The position numbers and the translations under genes are program-made. From assembly GCF_014650875.1 (NCBI RefSeq), contig NZ_BMVU01000003.1:362645-426644 (forward strand): DNA of 64,000 bases, written 5' to 3'. The stretch comes from Streptomyces minutiscleroticus. Its GTDB lineage: Bacteria > Actinomycetota > Actinomycetes > Streptomycetales > Streptomycetaceae. The notes beneath the pieces were generated by a model. It made no database searches. It saw only the letters and a program-made list of their open reading frames with translations, and was not told where the DNA came from. Below, piece after piece: positions 15,814 to 25,052 of the stretch. Each line of letters begins with the position of its first letter. Position 1 is the stretch's first letter.

Positions 15814-16818
15814 ATGTTGATCGCCGACCACAGTTACGACCTGATTCCGGACGACATCTTCCTGCGGGTGCGGGACGTCGCCGGCCTGGACCGGTTCTAC
15901 ATCAAGGTGGAGGGCCTCAACCCCGGCGGTTCCATCAAGATGAAAACGGCACGTGGTCTGGTCGAGGCGGCCGAGGACTCGGGCGCCGACATGAGGCGGG
16001 TCCGGCTCATCGAGTCGACGTCCGGCAACCTCGGCATCGCCCTCGCCGTCGTCTGCGCCGCGAAGAACTACGAGCTGACCTGCGTCACCGACGCGAACGC
16101 CAACGCGTCGGCGACCGCCGTCATGCGCTCGCTCGGAGCCGAGGTCGTCGTCCTGCGCAACCGGGACGCGAACGGCGGCTTCCTCGGTTCCCGCATCGCG
16201 TACATCCGGCGGCGGCTGGCCGGCGACCCGAACCTGTACTGGTTGAACCAGTACGCCAGCCCGAGCAATCCGGCGGTCCACGAGCGGTCCACCGCGCCGG
16301 CCGTGCTGGCCGCCTTCGAGAGGGTCGACTACCTGTTCGTCGGAGTGGGCACCGGCGGCACCCTGATGGGCTGCGTGGACCACTTCCGCCGGCACAGCCC
16401 GTCGACCCGCATCGTCGCGGTCGACACCGTGGGGTCGGTGAGCTTCGGCTCGGCCCCGGGCACCCGGCACATCCCGGGCCTGGGCATGAGCCGGCCGTCG
16501 GAGATCCTCGACCGTAACGCCCCGGACGAGGTCCTGCTCCTGCCGGAATGGGAGACGGTGCGCGAATGCCGCTGGCTGGCCCGGCACACCGGCCTGCTCG
16601 CCGGCGGGTCGACGGGCACCGTCCTGGCCGCCGTGCGGCGGCGCGGGGCCTCGATCGCCCCGGACAGGACCGTCGTGGCGCTCGCGCCGGACATGGGTGA
16701 GCGCTACCTCGGCTCGCTGTACGACGAGCGCTGGGTGGTCGATCGCGGGCTGGAGCGGGCCCTCGGACACGGGACGCGGACCGCGGAGGGACGCCGCGAC
16801 GAACCCGTCCCGGCCTGA
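15814..16818 (+). CDS. PLP-dependent cysteine synthase-family enzyme (SbnA-like)
   Basis: A 334-residue fold-type II PLP enzyme. The Schiff-base lysine is Lys42 in GLNPGGSIKMKTA, the substrate loop is ESTSGNLGIALA (about 69-80), and the phosphate-binding glycine loop is VGVGTGGTLMG (about 173-183). The NPGGSIKMKTA variant, rather than NPSGSVKDR, resembles SbnA-type N-(1-amino-1-carboxy-2-ethyl)-glutamic acid synthases used to make 2,3-diaminopropionate. No SbnB partner is nearby, so the product could also be another beta-substituted alanine. ATG 15814 follows AGGAG at 15806-15810. Its neighbours (P450, FAD monooxygenase, amidohydrolase) suggest a small specialised pathway. Confidence 0.8.
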   Translation: MLIADHSYDLIPDDIFLRVRDVAGLDRFYIKVEGLNPGGSIKMKTARGLVEAAEDSGADMRRVRLIESTSGNLGIALAVVCAAKNYELTCVTDANANASATAVMRSLGAEVVVLRNRDANGGFLGSRIAYIRRRLAGDPNLYWLNQYASPSNPAVHERSTAPAVLAAFERVDYLFVGVGTGGTLMGCVDHFRRHSPSTRIVAVDTVGSVSFGSAPGTRHIPGLGMSRPSEILDRNAPDEVLLLPEWETVRECRWLARHTGLLAGGSTGTVLAAVRRRGASIAPDRTVVALAPDMGERYLGSLYDERWVVDRGLERALGHGTRTAEGRRDEPVPA

Positions 16819-16962
16819 CGCCGCCGGCGGTTCCGGAACCCGCCGGTACGACGGCGTGGTCAGGAGGCGCGCCCGGGACTTCCCGAAGGCCGGCGCGGTT
16901 GCCGCGACCCGCCGGACGCGATCGCCGGGACCCGTTGCCGGACGCCCGGGACGCTCTGGCGC

Positions 16963-18240
16963 TCAGTCGGTCGGGGTCTCGGAGGGGTCCAGCATCACGG
17001 GCAGGCGGGTCAGGCCGCGGAAGGCGGGGAAGGGCACGGTGAGCCACTCGGCCTCCTCCGCCGGCCGGGCCAGGGAGATCCTCGGGAAGCGGCGGAAGAG
17101 GGAGGCCAGGGCGATCTGCATCTCCATCCGCGCCAGCGGTGCGCCGATGCAGTAGTGCGGCCCGGTCCCGAACCCCAGGTGGCTGCTCTGCACGCCCGGT
17201 CTCGTGATGTCGAAGGTGTCGGGGCGCTCGAACGAGGCGGCGTCCCGGTTGGCCGAGGTGATCGCGATCTGCACCAAGGAGCCCTTGGGGATGAGCGTCC
17301 CCGCGACGGTGATGTCCTCGAGGGCGTGACGGAAGGTCGCGTTCTCCACCGAGCCCTCGAAGCGGATGATCTCCTCGACCGCGTTCGGGAGGAGCTCGGG
17401 CGAGGTGACGACCTGCTGGAGCTGGTCGGGGTGGGTCAGCAGCGTGTGGACGGCGTTGCCGATGAGGTACGCGGTCGTCTTGTGGCCCGCGAAGAGCAGG
17501 ACCCACAGGGTGGACAGCAACTCGCCGTCCGTCAGCGAGTCCTGCTCGTCCCGCGTCTGGACGAGGACGCTGAGCAGGTCGTCCTCCGGGCGCTTCCTCT
17601 TGCGGGCGATGAGGTCCTCGAAGTACTCCCGCAAGCCGTTCTCGGCCTCGGCCAGACGGGCCTTGTCCTTCTTGCTGAAACCGGTCCGCGCCACGACCGA
17701 GCACAGTTGCTGGGCCTTCTGCCTCTCGCTCTCGGGAACGCCGATGAGCTCGCAGATCACCTGGAGCGGGAGGGGAAAGGCGAAGTCGGACAGGAGGTCG
17801 ACGGGCTCCAGGGTGGTGAACCTGTCGAGCAGGGCGTCGGTGATCTCCTGGACGCGCGGGCGCAGGGCTTCGATACGGCGGGGGACGAAGGCGCGGTTCA
17901 CGAGCCGGCGCAACCGTGTGTGCTTGGGCGGGTCGGCGAACAGCATGTTGTCGTCGAGGGCGATGGAGGAGTCGCCGAAGACGGAGCGGTAGGCGTCGAC
18001 CGCCGCGTACATGTCCTTGCTGATCCTCGGGTCCGCCAGGGCGGCCTTCGCGTCCTCGTACCGGGTGATGAGGTAGGAGTCCACACCGTGGGGCGGGGTG
18101 AGGCGGCTCACGGGCGAGGCTTCACGCAGATGCCGGTACAGGGGATGCGGGTTCGACCGGTACACCGGGCAGCCCCGGGACGCCGCGTCCACTGCCCGGG
18201 CCGTCTCGTCCGCGGTCCCCTGCTCTTGCGTCTGAGTCAT
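16963..18240 (-). CDS. Cytochrome P450 (bacterial class I, CYP107-like)
   Basis: A complete 425-residue soluble P450. It has the I-helix oxygen-binding motif LLFAGHKTTAYLIG (about 253), the ExxR motif EEIIRFEG (about 293), and the heme loop GFGTGPHYCIGAPLAR (about 363) with the cysteine ligand. Early motifs include FADPPKHTRLRRLVNRAF. It needs a ferredoxin and reductase encoded elsewhere. AAGGA precedes the ATG on the minus strand. It diverges from the FAD monooxygenase gene across a 268-bp region, which suggests joint control. Substrate unknown; small hydrophobic or polyketide-like molecules are usual for the family. Confidence 0.93.
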   Translation of the reverse strand: MTQTQEQGTADETARAVDAASRGCPVYRSNPHPLYRHLREASPVSRLTPPHGVDSYLITRYEDAKAALADPRISKDMYAAVDAYRSVFGDSSIALDDNMLFADPPKHTRLRRLVNRAFVPRRIEALRPRVQEITDALLDRFTTLEPVDLLSDFAFPLPLQVICELIGVPESERQKAQQLCSVVARTGFSKKDKARLAEAENGLREYFEDLIARKRKRPEDDLLSVLVQTRDEQDSLTDGELLSTLWVLLFAGHKTTAYLIGNAVHTLLTHPDQLQQVVTSPELLPNAVEEIIRFEGSVENATFRHALEDITVAGTLIPKGSLVQIAITSANRDAASFERPDTFDITRPGVQSSHLGFGTGPHYCIGAPLARMEMQIALASLFRRFPRISLARPAEEAEWLTVPFPAFRGLTRLPVMLDPSETPTD

Positions 18241-18508
18241 CGGCTGTCCTTCTTCTCTTCCCGCACGGGCACGGGCCGGCTGAGACGCTGCAATGCATTG
18301 ACGGCTCCCGGAACGAGGAAACGCGATTCACTCCGACGCTGACCGACGTCGTCGGCACCACGCCGCAGCGGTACGGAAATCGGGCTGTGCAGGGGAAAGG
18401 CTCGATTGCTGATCCGGAGGGCGTGTGGCAGCTTCGGACCCAGGGCCACGACGAGCGTGAACGCTCCCCCCTCGAATCCACTGCCGGGTCACCGAAGGAG
18501 AACGCGCC
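18241..18508. promoter_or_regulatory. Divergent promoter region between P450 and FAD monooxygenase genes
   Basis: Contains the 10-bp palindrome CAATGCATTG (18291-18300), whose right half begins a -35-like TTGACG (18298-18303). No open frame of interest. Both flanking genes read away from it. Confidence 0.4.
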
Positions 18509-20248
18509 GTGGACATGCGTGACAAAGACATGGTGCCGGTGGTGATCGTGGGCGGCTCGCTCGTCGGGCTGTCCGCGTCGGTCTTCCTGGGACGGCTGGG
18601 CACCGCCCATAGGGTCGTCGAACGCCGCGCGGCCACTTCCGAGCACCCCCGCGGCCGGGGGAACAACATGCGGACGATGGAGTTGTTCCGCACCGCCGGC
18701 CTGGAACCCGACATCAGGAGGGCAGCGGCCACCCTGTCCGGCAATCACGGCATCCTGCAGACGGACACACTCTCCGCCGGCCGCGGCACATGGCTCTCGG
18801 CCCGGCTCACCGGCCGGGCCCCGGAGACGGAGGTCTGCTCCGCCGCGCGGTGCGCGTGCAGCCAGAACGACCTGGAGCCGGTCCTGCTGGCGCACGCCCG
18901 CGAACTGGGCGGGGACGTTCGCTTCGGCACGGAGCTGGTCTCCTTCACCGAGAGCCGGGACGGGGTGACGTGCGTACTGCGCGAGAGGGAGAGCGGCCGG
19001 ACGTACCCGGTGCGCACGGCGTACCTCCTGGCGGCCGACGGACCGCGCAGCCCGGTGCGCGAGCGTCTCGGCATCGGGCGGAGCGGACGGGGCGACCTGT
19101 TCCACAACGTCAGCGTCACCTTCCGGAGCAAGCGCCTGCGCGAGGCGGTGGGCGACCGGCGCTTCCTCGTGTGCTACCTGAACGGCACCGAGGGCGAAGG
19201 GGTCCTGCTGCCCGTGGACAACGAGGAGGCATGGGTCTTCCACGTCCCGTGGTTCCCCGAGCGCGGCCAGACGCTCGAGCACTTCACCGACACGCGCATC
19301 GCGAGCCACATCAGGGCCGCCGTCGGCGTACGGGACGTGGACGTCGAGGTCACCGCACGGGCCCCGTGGCACGCGGCGGACCGGGTGGCCGACCGGTACC
19401 GGCGGGGACGTGTCTTCCTCGCCGGCGACTCGGCCCATGAGATGCCCCCCACGGGCGCCTTCGGCTCCAACACGGGCATCCAGGACGCCCACAACCTGGC
19501 CTGGAAGATCACGGCGGTGCTCCGGGGCTGGGCGGGGGAGGGACTGCTGGACACCTACGAGAGCGAACGGCGCCCGGTCGCCCTGGCCACCAGCGCCCGG
19601 GCCATCGAGCAGGCCGCACGCGAGCAGCACCCCGGCTACACCCCCACGCAGGGCCCGGGCCGGGGCACGGACCTGATGACCGTGGCGCTCGGCTACCGGT
19701 ACCGGTCCACGGCGGTGTCCGGCGCCGACGCCGGCGCACCGGTCATCCCCGCGTCGCTCCGCCTGCGGGCGGATCCCGGTACGCGCGCCCCGCACATGCC
19801 CGTCGTGCACGACGGCGTCGCCAAGTCCACCATCGACCTGTACGAGCGATGTTTCGTCCTGCTCTGCGGCCTGCCCGACGGACCGTGGCCGCCGGCCGCC
19901 CACCGTGCGGCGGCCGGGCTCGGCGTCCCCTTGACGGCCTACAGCATCGGTTCCGGCCCCGGCTTCGACCTCGACACCGGAACCGGGGACTGGGCCGCCG
20001 CACACGGTGTCACCCCGCGGGGCGCCGTGCTCGTCCGCCCCGACGGCTTCGTCGCCTGGCGCTCCAGCGACGTCCCCACGCGTCCCGAGGCCGAGCTGAC
20101 GCGTGTTCTCGAAGGCGTCCTCAGCCTCGAACCCGCTCGTCAGCCCCTCGACCCGTTCGACCCACCGACCCAGACCGACCACCCGCAGGGAGTCCTCCCA
20201 TGCCCCACGCCACTCAGACCACCCAGCTGCAGGCCCCGGACGACATAG
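18509..20248 (+). CDS. FAD-dependent aromatic monooxygenase (PHBH/PgaE-type)
   Basis: A 579-residue group A flavoprotein hydroxylase. The FAD motif is VVIVGGSLVGLSASVFLGR (about residues 11-29), with the following arginine-containing region RGRGNNMRTMELF. The second FAD motif RVFLAGDSAHEMPPTGAFG (about 303-321) precedes NTGIQDAHNLAWK. A thioredoxin-like C-terminal domain (about 425-545) is typical of the phenol-hydroxylase/PgaE branch. It hydroxylates an aromatic ring using NAD(P)H and O2. The start is GTG 18509, with GAAGGAG at 18494-18500. Its last 49 bases overlap the next gene in another frame, so the two are translated together. The pairing with an ACMSD-type amidohydrolase suggests oxidation and decarboxylation of an aromatic acid. 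Confidence 0.9.
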   Translation: MDMRDKDMVPVVIVGGSLVGLSASVFLGRLGTAHRVVERRAATSEHPRGRGNNMRTMELFRTAGLEPDIRRAAATLSGNHGILQTDTLSAGRGTWLSARLTGRAPETEVCSAARCACSQNDLEPVLLAHARELGGDVRFGTELVSFTESRDGVTCVLRERESGRTYPVRTAYLLAADGPRSPVRERLGIGRSGRGDLFHNVSVTFRSKRLREAVGDRRFLVCYLNGTEGEGVLLPVDNEEAWVFHVPWFPERGQTLEHFTDTRIASHIRAAVGVRDVDVEVTARAPWHAADRVADRYRRGRVFLAGDSAHEMPPTGAFGSNTGIQDAHNLAWKITAVLRGWAGEGLLDTYESERRPVALATSARAIEQAAREQHPGYTPTQGPGRGTDLMTVALGYRYRSTAVSGADAGAPVIPASLRLRADPGTRAPHMPVVHDGVAKSTIDLYERCFVLLCGLPDGPWPPAAHRAAAGLGVPLTAYSIGSGPGFDLDTGTGDWAAAHGVTPRGAVLVRPDGFVAWRSSDVPTRPEAELTRVLEGVLSLEPARQPLDPFDPPTQTDHPQGVLPCPTPLRPPSCRPRTT

Positions 20249-21228
20249 GTCTTCGGACCGCGCACGGCGCCGGTGACGCCCGGCACGAACGAATAGACGT
20301 CCACCACCACTACACCGCACCCGAATGGATCCGGTGGGCCGAGGACAAGGGGGTCGCACACCGTGACAAGCTGCCGCCGTGGACCCGGTGGGACGAAGCC
20401 GCCGCACTGGCCCTGATGGACCGGGCGGGCACCCGCACCAGCGTCCTCACCGTCGCCATGCTGGGACGCCTGAAGGAACCGGTGGTACGCAAGGAGAGCG
20501 CGCGGGTCGCGCTCGAAGCCGCCGACGACCTCACCAGCAGACACGGCGGCCGTTTCGCCTTCTTCACCCCCATCTTCCTCGACGACGCCGACCTCTCCCG
20601 CTGGTCCGTCGCCCACGGAATGGACCGGCTCGGCGCGGTGGGGGTCAGCGCGCGCACCAGCGTGGGGGGCACCTACCTGGGCGACCCCGGGCTCGACCCG
20701 ATCATGGCGGAGCTCGACGAACGCGCAGCCGTGATCAGTACGCATCCCATGGAAGTGAGCGCTCCCGGCGCCCCCCGGGGCGTGCCGCCCTTCGTGTGCG
20801 ACTTCCTCATGGACACGACGCGCGCCGCACTGAGCCTCATCATGAACGGCACCCTGGACCGCTTCCCGCGGCTCACCTTCATCCTTCCGCACGGCGGCGG
20901 GTACCTTCCGTACATCGCGAGCCGGATCGAGGTCTTCGGCCGCCGGCTCACCCCGGCCGTCGACCCCGGCCGCGTCCGCGACTACCTGCACCGTTTCTGC
21001 TACGACACGGCCGCCCCCATGTCACCGTGGGCCACCCCCACGCTGCTCGCCGCGGTCGGCTCCTCCCGCATCCTCTACGGAAGCGACTGGCCGCCCACCC
21101 CCGCCCGCGTGGTCACCGAAGTGACGGCCCCCGCGCTGGACGGGGACCCCGCCCTCGGCGACCGGGAACGCGCCCGCATCAACCGCGGCAACGCCCTGCG
21201 CATCCTGCCCGCCCTCGCACGCGCCTGA
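20200..21228 (+). CDS. Amidohydrolase-2 family metal-dependent decarboxylase/hydrolase (ACMSD-like)
   Basis: A 342-residue TIM-barrel protein. The metal-binding HxH is in IDVHHHYTAPEW (about residues 34-45), a third His is in FILPHGGGYLPY, and the catalytic/metal Asp is in RILYGSDWPPTP near the C-terminus. This order fits the ACMSD / gamma-resorcylate decarboxylase group, which removes CO2 from aromatic or unsaturated acids without an organic cofactor. The ATG at 20200 lies inside the 3' end of the monooxygenase gene and has AGGGAG at 20187-20192. Plausible job: decarboxylation coupled to the upstream hydroxylase. Hydrolase activity cannot be excluded. Confidence 0.85.
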   Translation: MPHATQTTQLQAPDDIGLRTAHGAGDARHERIDVHHHYTAPEWIRWAEDKGVAHRDKLPPWTRWDEAAALALMDRAGTRTSVLTVAMLGRLKEPVVRKESARVALEAADDLTSRHGGRFAFFTPIFLDDADLSRWSVAHGMDRLGAVGVSARTSVGGTYLGDPGLDPIMAELDERAAVISTHPMEVSAPGAPRGVPPFVCDFLMDTTRAALSLIMNGTLDRFPRLTFILPHGGGYLPYIASRIEVFGRRLTPAVDPGRVRDYLHRFCYDTAAPMSPWATPTLLAAVGSSRILYGSDWPPTPARVVTEVTAPALDGDPALGDRERARINRGNALRILPALARA

Positions 21229-21459
21229 GGCGACGGGCCCGGGGCCGCGTGCGCGGCGCCCTGGGCCCCTCGTGCCCGACGGTGCTCCTCGCCGGGCGGA
21301 GGACGGGGCCGCCGTCCCCGTCGTGTGCCGTCCGGGCGGCCCGGCGGGAACCACCCGCCGGGGGTGAGGCGGGTGGCGCGCGGCGCGGCGGATGCTTCCA
21401 GGACTCCGGCGATCGGGTGGGGGAGGGGACGGCGCGGCGCGCGGCGAAGGGACGTAGCG

Positions 21460-22488
21460 GTGAGGGCCGAGGAGAGGGACGGGCGCACAGCGGACTTCAT
21501 CCGGCCGCTGCGGGTGGAGCCGGGGACGAAGGTGAGCCTGGCCGACGACTTCGACCCCCGGTTCAAGGCGGGTGTCCGCAAGAAGGACGGGGTCGAACTG
21601 CTCCGCGGGAGTGTCGAACTGCTCGCCGACCACCAGCGGCGGCTCGCCGCCGAGAGCGCCTTCGGCGTGCTGGTGTGCCTGCAGTCCCTGGACGCGGGCG
21701 GCAAGGACGGCACGATCCGCCATGTGATGAGCGGGCTGAATCCGCAGGGCGTGCGCGTGTCCGCCTTCAAGGTGCCCTCGGCCGAGGAACTCGACCACGA
21801 CTACCTGTGGCGCTATGTCCGCCGGCTGCCCGGACGCGGGGAGATCAGCATCTTCAACCGGTCCCACTACGAGGAGGTCCTGGTGGTGCGCGTGCACCCC
21901 GAGAACCTCGAACGGCAGCGGCTGCCGGAGGCGGCGCGCGGCCCGGGCGTCTGGGAGCGGCGGTACCGGGAGATCAACGACTGGGAGCGCTACCTGACCG
22001 ACAACGGGTTCCGGATCGTGAAGCTGTTCCTCAACCTGTCCAAGGAGGAGCAGCGGGTCCGTTTCCTCAAGCGGATCGAGGTGCCCGAACGCAACTGGAA
22101 GTTCTCGGCGGCCGACGCGCGCGAGCGGGAACGGTGGGACGACTACCAGCACGCCTTCTCCGAGATGCTCTCCGCCACCAGCACCGACTGGGCTCCCTGG
22201 TACGTCGTACCGGCCGACCGCAAGTGGTTCGCGCGCCTGTGCGTCGGTACCGTGCTGGCGCACACCTTGATCGAACTCGACCCCCGGTACCCCGACGTCG
22301 GCGACGCGGCCCGCCGTGAGCTGGCCAAGGCCAAGCGGGAGCTCGAACGCCAGGCGCCCGACGCCGCCCCGGCCGGCCCGCACACGGTGCCCGCCCGCCG
22401 GCGCACCGTCGCAGAGGGGAAGGCTGCGGGAAAGGGCCAGGAGGCCGCGCAGTGCGGAAAGGCGGGAAAGGGCCGGCGGAAGGCGTAG
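21460..22488 (+). CDS. ppk2: Polyphosphate kinase 2 (PPK2) family protein
   Basis: A 342-residue P-loop phosphotransferase that uses polyphosphate to phosphorylate nucleotides. The Walker A-like loop is LQSLDAGGKDGTIRHVM (about residues 74-90), and the lid/Walker B region is ISIFNRSHYEEVLVVRVHP (about 128-146). The segment FRIVKLFLNLSKEEQRVRF is also a PPK2 hallmark. The C-terminal 60 residues are Lys/Arg/Ala-rich and low-complexity. The chosen start, GTG 21460, follows GAAGGGA. The first 30 residues before the FIRPLRVEPG segment are poorly conserved. It stands alone, so no pathway can be drawn from context; family use is NDP/NMP recycling or stress energy buffering. Confidence 0.88.
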   Translation: MRAEERDGRTADFIRPLRVEPGTKVSLADDFDPRFKAGVRKKDGVELLRGSVELLADHQRRLAAESAFGVLVCLQSLDAGGKDGTIRHVMSGLNPQGVRVSAFKVPSAEELDHDYLWRYVRRLPGRGEISIFNRSHYEEVLVVRVHPENLERQRLPEAARGPGVWERRYREINDWERYLTDNGFRIVKLFLNLSKEEQRVRFLKRIEVPERNWKFSAADARERERWDDYQHAFSEMLSATSTDWAPWYVVPADRKWFARLCVGTVLAHTLIELDPRYPDVGDAARRELAKAKRELERQAPDAAPAGPHTVPARRRTVAEGKAAGKGQEAAQCGKAGKGRRKA

Positions 22489-22910
22489 CCGCCGGGACGC
22501 GGGGCCGGACCGGGGCCATGGGGCATGACGCACGAGCACACGCCGACGCGCCACCCATGTGCACGGGTTCGCCGGGCGCTCCGGCGCTCTGGACGGGGGG
22601 CGACGCCACCCACGCCGTGGAGCCGCCCTTCGTCCTCGACCGCACCCGCCCCTCCCGGCTGTACGGGCCCGCCGCTCTGCTCGGTCCTGGCCCCCGCAGG
22701 CCCCGCCGCACGCGTGCACCGGGTGCGGATCCGGTTCGCCGGAGCCGGCATCACCACCGACGACGCGTCAGCCCGGCCCGCCCCGTTGTCCCAAGGGGTC
22801 CGCGAAGACCCTGTCCTGCGGGTCCCCGGGCGGCTTCCGCCGGATCCGGGCACGGGCGAGGAGGCCGGCACCGCCGGGCAGAGACCGTGCCGGTGCGGTG
22901 CGTGCCCTTC
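22489..22910. other. Gene-free spacer between PPK2 and MetAP genes
   Basis: About 420 bp of convergent intergenic DNA. Long frames exist in all directions, but none has a ribosome binding site plus a recognisable protein. I see nothing supportable here. Confidence 0.4.
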
Positions 22911-23693
22911 TCACGGCCGTGCTCGCCCGGGCAGGGTGAGGATCTCGGCCCCGTCGCCGGTGATGGCGATGGTGTGCTCACTGTGGGCCGTCCGGCAGCC
23001 CGTCGCGCTCCGGAGCGTCCACCCGTCGGCATCGGTGACGAGCCCGGCGGTGTCCGCCATGACCCACGGCTCCAGCGCCAGCAGCAGTCCCGGGCGGAGC
23101 TTGTAACCCCGGCCGGGCCGGCCGGTGTTCGGAACGTGGGGATCCTGATGCATCGTCGATCCGATGCCATGCCCTCCGAACTCGGTGTTGACCGGGTACC
23201 CCGCCTCGCTGAGGACCGTGCCGATGGCGTGGGAGATGTCGCCGATGCGCGCCCCGGGCCCGGCGGCGGCGATCCCCGCGGCCAGCGCGCGTTCGGTCGC
23301 ACTGATCAGCGCGACGCTCTCCGGGGGCCTCGTGCCGCCCACGACGAAGCTGACGGCGGCGTCCGCGGCGACTCCGCCCCGGGAGACGGCGAGGTCGAGT
23401 GTCAGCAGGTCGCCGTCGGCGAGCGTGTAGTCGTGCGGCCGTCCGTGGAGCACGGCGTCGTTGACGGCCGTGCAGATGTAGTGGCCGAAGGGGCCGCGTC
23501 CGAAGGACGGCGCGTAGTCGACGTAGCAGGACTGTGCTCCCGCCTCGACGATCATGTCCTTGGCCCACCGGTCGATGTCCAGGAGGTTCGTGCCGATCGT
23601 GCTGCGGCTCTTCAGCGTCTGCAGGATGTCGGCGACCAGGGCGCCTGTGTCTTTCGCCCGGGTCAGCAGGGTGGGGTTCAGGATCTCGATCAT
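22911..23693 (-). CDS. map: Type I methionine aminopeptidase
   Basis: A 260-residue pita-bread metallopeptidase that removes the initiator Met. The five metal ligands are visible: Asp in LLTLDLAVS, Asp in GVAADAAVSF, His in GGHGIGSTMHQDP, Glu in LLALEPWV and Glu in TAHSEHTIAIT. There is no N-terminal zinc-finger or SH3-type extension, so it is the short form. The start at 23693 (MIEILNP) is preceded by AGAAGGA on the minus strand; an upstream in-frame GTG is less well placed. It is probably an accessory paralogue, since the housekeeping map normally lies in the ribosomal protein region. Its promoter region has an unusual AT-rich repeat. Confidence 0.92.
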   Translation of the reverse strand: MIEILNPTLLTRAKDTGALVADILQTLKSRSTIGTNLLDIDRWAKDMIVEAGAQSCYVDYAPSFGRGPFGHYICTAVNDAVLHGRPHDYTLADGDLLTLDLAVSRGGVAADAAVSFVVGGTRPPESVALISATERALAAGIAAAGPGARIGDISHAIGTVLSEAGYPVNTEFGGHGIGSTMHQDPHVPNTGRPGRGYKLRPGLLLALEPWVMADTAGLVTDADGWTLRSATGCRTAHSEHTIAITGDGAEILTLPGRARP

Positions 23694-23719
23694 GCGGCGT
23701 CCTTCTCGCGCTACCAATA

Positions 23720-23747
23720 ACTATACCGTCCTTACTATACCGGTATA
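23720..23747 (-). promoter_or_regulatory. AT-rich operator/promoter of the MetAP gene
   Basis: The direct repeat ACTATACCG occurs at 23720-23728 and 23734-23742. The second copy forms the perfect 12-bp palindrome TATACCGGTATA (23736-23747). On the minus strand GGTATAGT occurs twice and can serve as a -10 box, about 30-45 bp before the MetAP start. Such a site suggests a dedicated repressor, not identifiable from this window. Confidence 0.5.
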
Positions 23748-23977
23748 AGAATGGGAGGCAGGGTCGGGCTGCCGCTTCCCCACCCCGCGGAGACCGAACG
23801 ATGACGGCGCTGGACGGCCGACCGGCGGAATCGGTCTCTCCCTGCCTCCGCGGACGCCGTCGGCGTGCCGGCGCCGGCCCTCACGGGTGACGACCACGCC
23901 GGCCCGGGGACGACGGAACGGGACGCCTCGGTGAGGACCCGGCGAGACGGGGGCCGGGCGTCCGGGTGCCTGGGTGC

Positions 23978-24868
23978 TCACCGGGCGAGGTCCTCCGTCC
24001 GGTCGGTGCCGGGCTCCTCCCCGGTCCAGGAGGTGAGGATGCGCAGCGCGTCGTGGGAGGGGCTGCCGGGTTCGGCGGTCAGGATCATCAGGCGCTGTCC
24101 GGAGCCGTCGGGGCTGGCCCAGGTGTCGCAGTCGAGGGTGAGGTCGCCGACCAGGCGGTGGCGGTAGCGCTTGGTGCCGTATGCCGCGCCGTTGACGCGG
24201 TGTTCGGCCCACCAGGTGCGGAAGTCCGCGTCCTGCACGGACAGGTCACCGACGAGTCGGGCGAGCTCCGGGTCGTCGGGGTCGGCCCCGGCCTCCATGC
24301 GCAGCGCGGCGACCGCGTCCCGGGCGTCGTGCGCCCACTCCTGGTGCATCCCCCGGATCGCGGGGTCGGTGAACATCAGGCGCAGGTAGTTGCGCCGGTC
24401 CGCCGGCAGGGCGGCGAAGTCGGTGTACAGCGCCGCGGCGGCCGGGTTCCAGGCCAGGACGTCCAGGCGTTTGCCGAGGACGAGCGCGGGAGCCTCGGGG
24501 AGCTGGTCGAGCAGGCGCCGCATGGCGGGCCGTACCCGCTGGGTCTGCCGACGGCGGCGCGGCCGGTCGGCGGTCCGGCCGGCGAGCTCGTAGAGGTAGC
24601 TCCTCTGGTCGTCGTCGAGGCGCAGGGCGCGGACGAGCGTGGCGAGGACGGACGCGGAGGCCCGGACGCGGCCCTGTTCGAGCCGGGTGTAGTAGTCCAC
24701 GCTGATCGCGGCGAGCCGGGCGACCTCCTCACGGCGCAGCCCCGCGACCCTACGGGCGGAGTCGGTGTCGGGCAGCCCGCACTCGTGCGGTGTCAGCTGT
24801 GCCCGGCGCGCCCTGAGGAAGGCGCCGAGGTGCGGTTCGGGTGACGGTTTCATGTTCCTCAGTGTCAT
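23978..24868 (-). CDS. XRE-family HTH regulator with MmyB-like ligand domain
   Basis: A 296-residue regulator. The N-terminal helix-turn-helix (about residues 15-85) reads LGAFLRARRAQLTPHECGL, then [25 protein letters not shown]. The rest is the MmyB-like ligand domain with LDVLAWNPAAAALYTDF and the C-terminal DCDTW...GQRLMILTAEPGS...DALRIL features. This family usually represses a divergently transcribed oxidoreductase or hydrolase, and here an alpha/beta hydrolase gene diverges 184 bp away. Two starts are possible (24868, MTLRN; 24853, MKPSPEP); neither has a strong ribosome binding site, so leaderless translation is possible. Confidence 0.88.
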   Translation of the reverse strand: MTLRNMKPSPEPHLGAFLRARRAQLTPHECGLPDTDSARRVAGLRREEVARLAAISVDYYTRLEQGRVRASASVLATLVRALRLDDDQRSYLYELAGRTADRPRRRRQTQRVRPAMRRLLDQLPEAPALVLGKRLDVLAWNPAAAALYTDFAALPADRRNYLRLMFTDPAIRGMHQEWAHDARDAVAALRMEAGADPDDPELARLVGDLSVQDADFRTWWAEHRVNGAAYGTKRYRHRLVGDLTLDCDTWASPDGSGQRLMILTAEPGSPSHDALRILTSWTGEEPGTDRTEDLAR

Positions 24869-25052
24869 GCGGCCGGGCCTGAGGGGACACAGGTGTGAGG
24901 GGGCAGGATCCTTCCCGGGCGGAAACCTGTCTCTCCCGGGGGCGGGGCCGGCGGCGGAGGGTGGGTGTGCGCCCGGCACGCCCCGGGCGCCGAGCCGCCC
25001 CACGGTGCGGCAGCCCTCACGCCTCGGCGTCGTCCTCGGGAGAGTCGCCCTC

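Noticed and set aside
16121..17704. 527-codon leftward frame containing P450-like antisense
   Set aside because: Overlaps two strongly supported genes (PLP enzyme and P450) in other frames.
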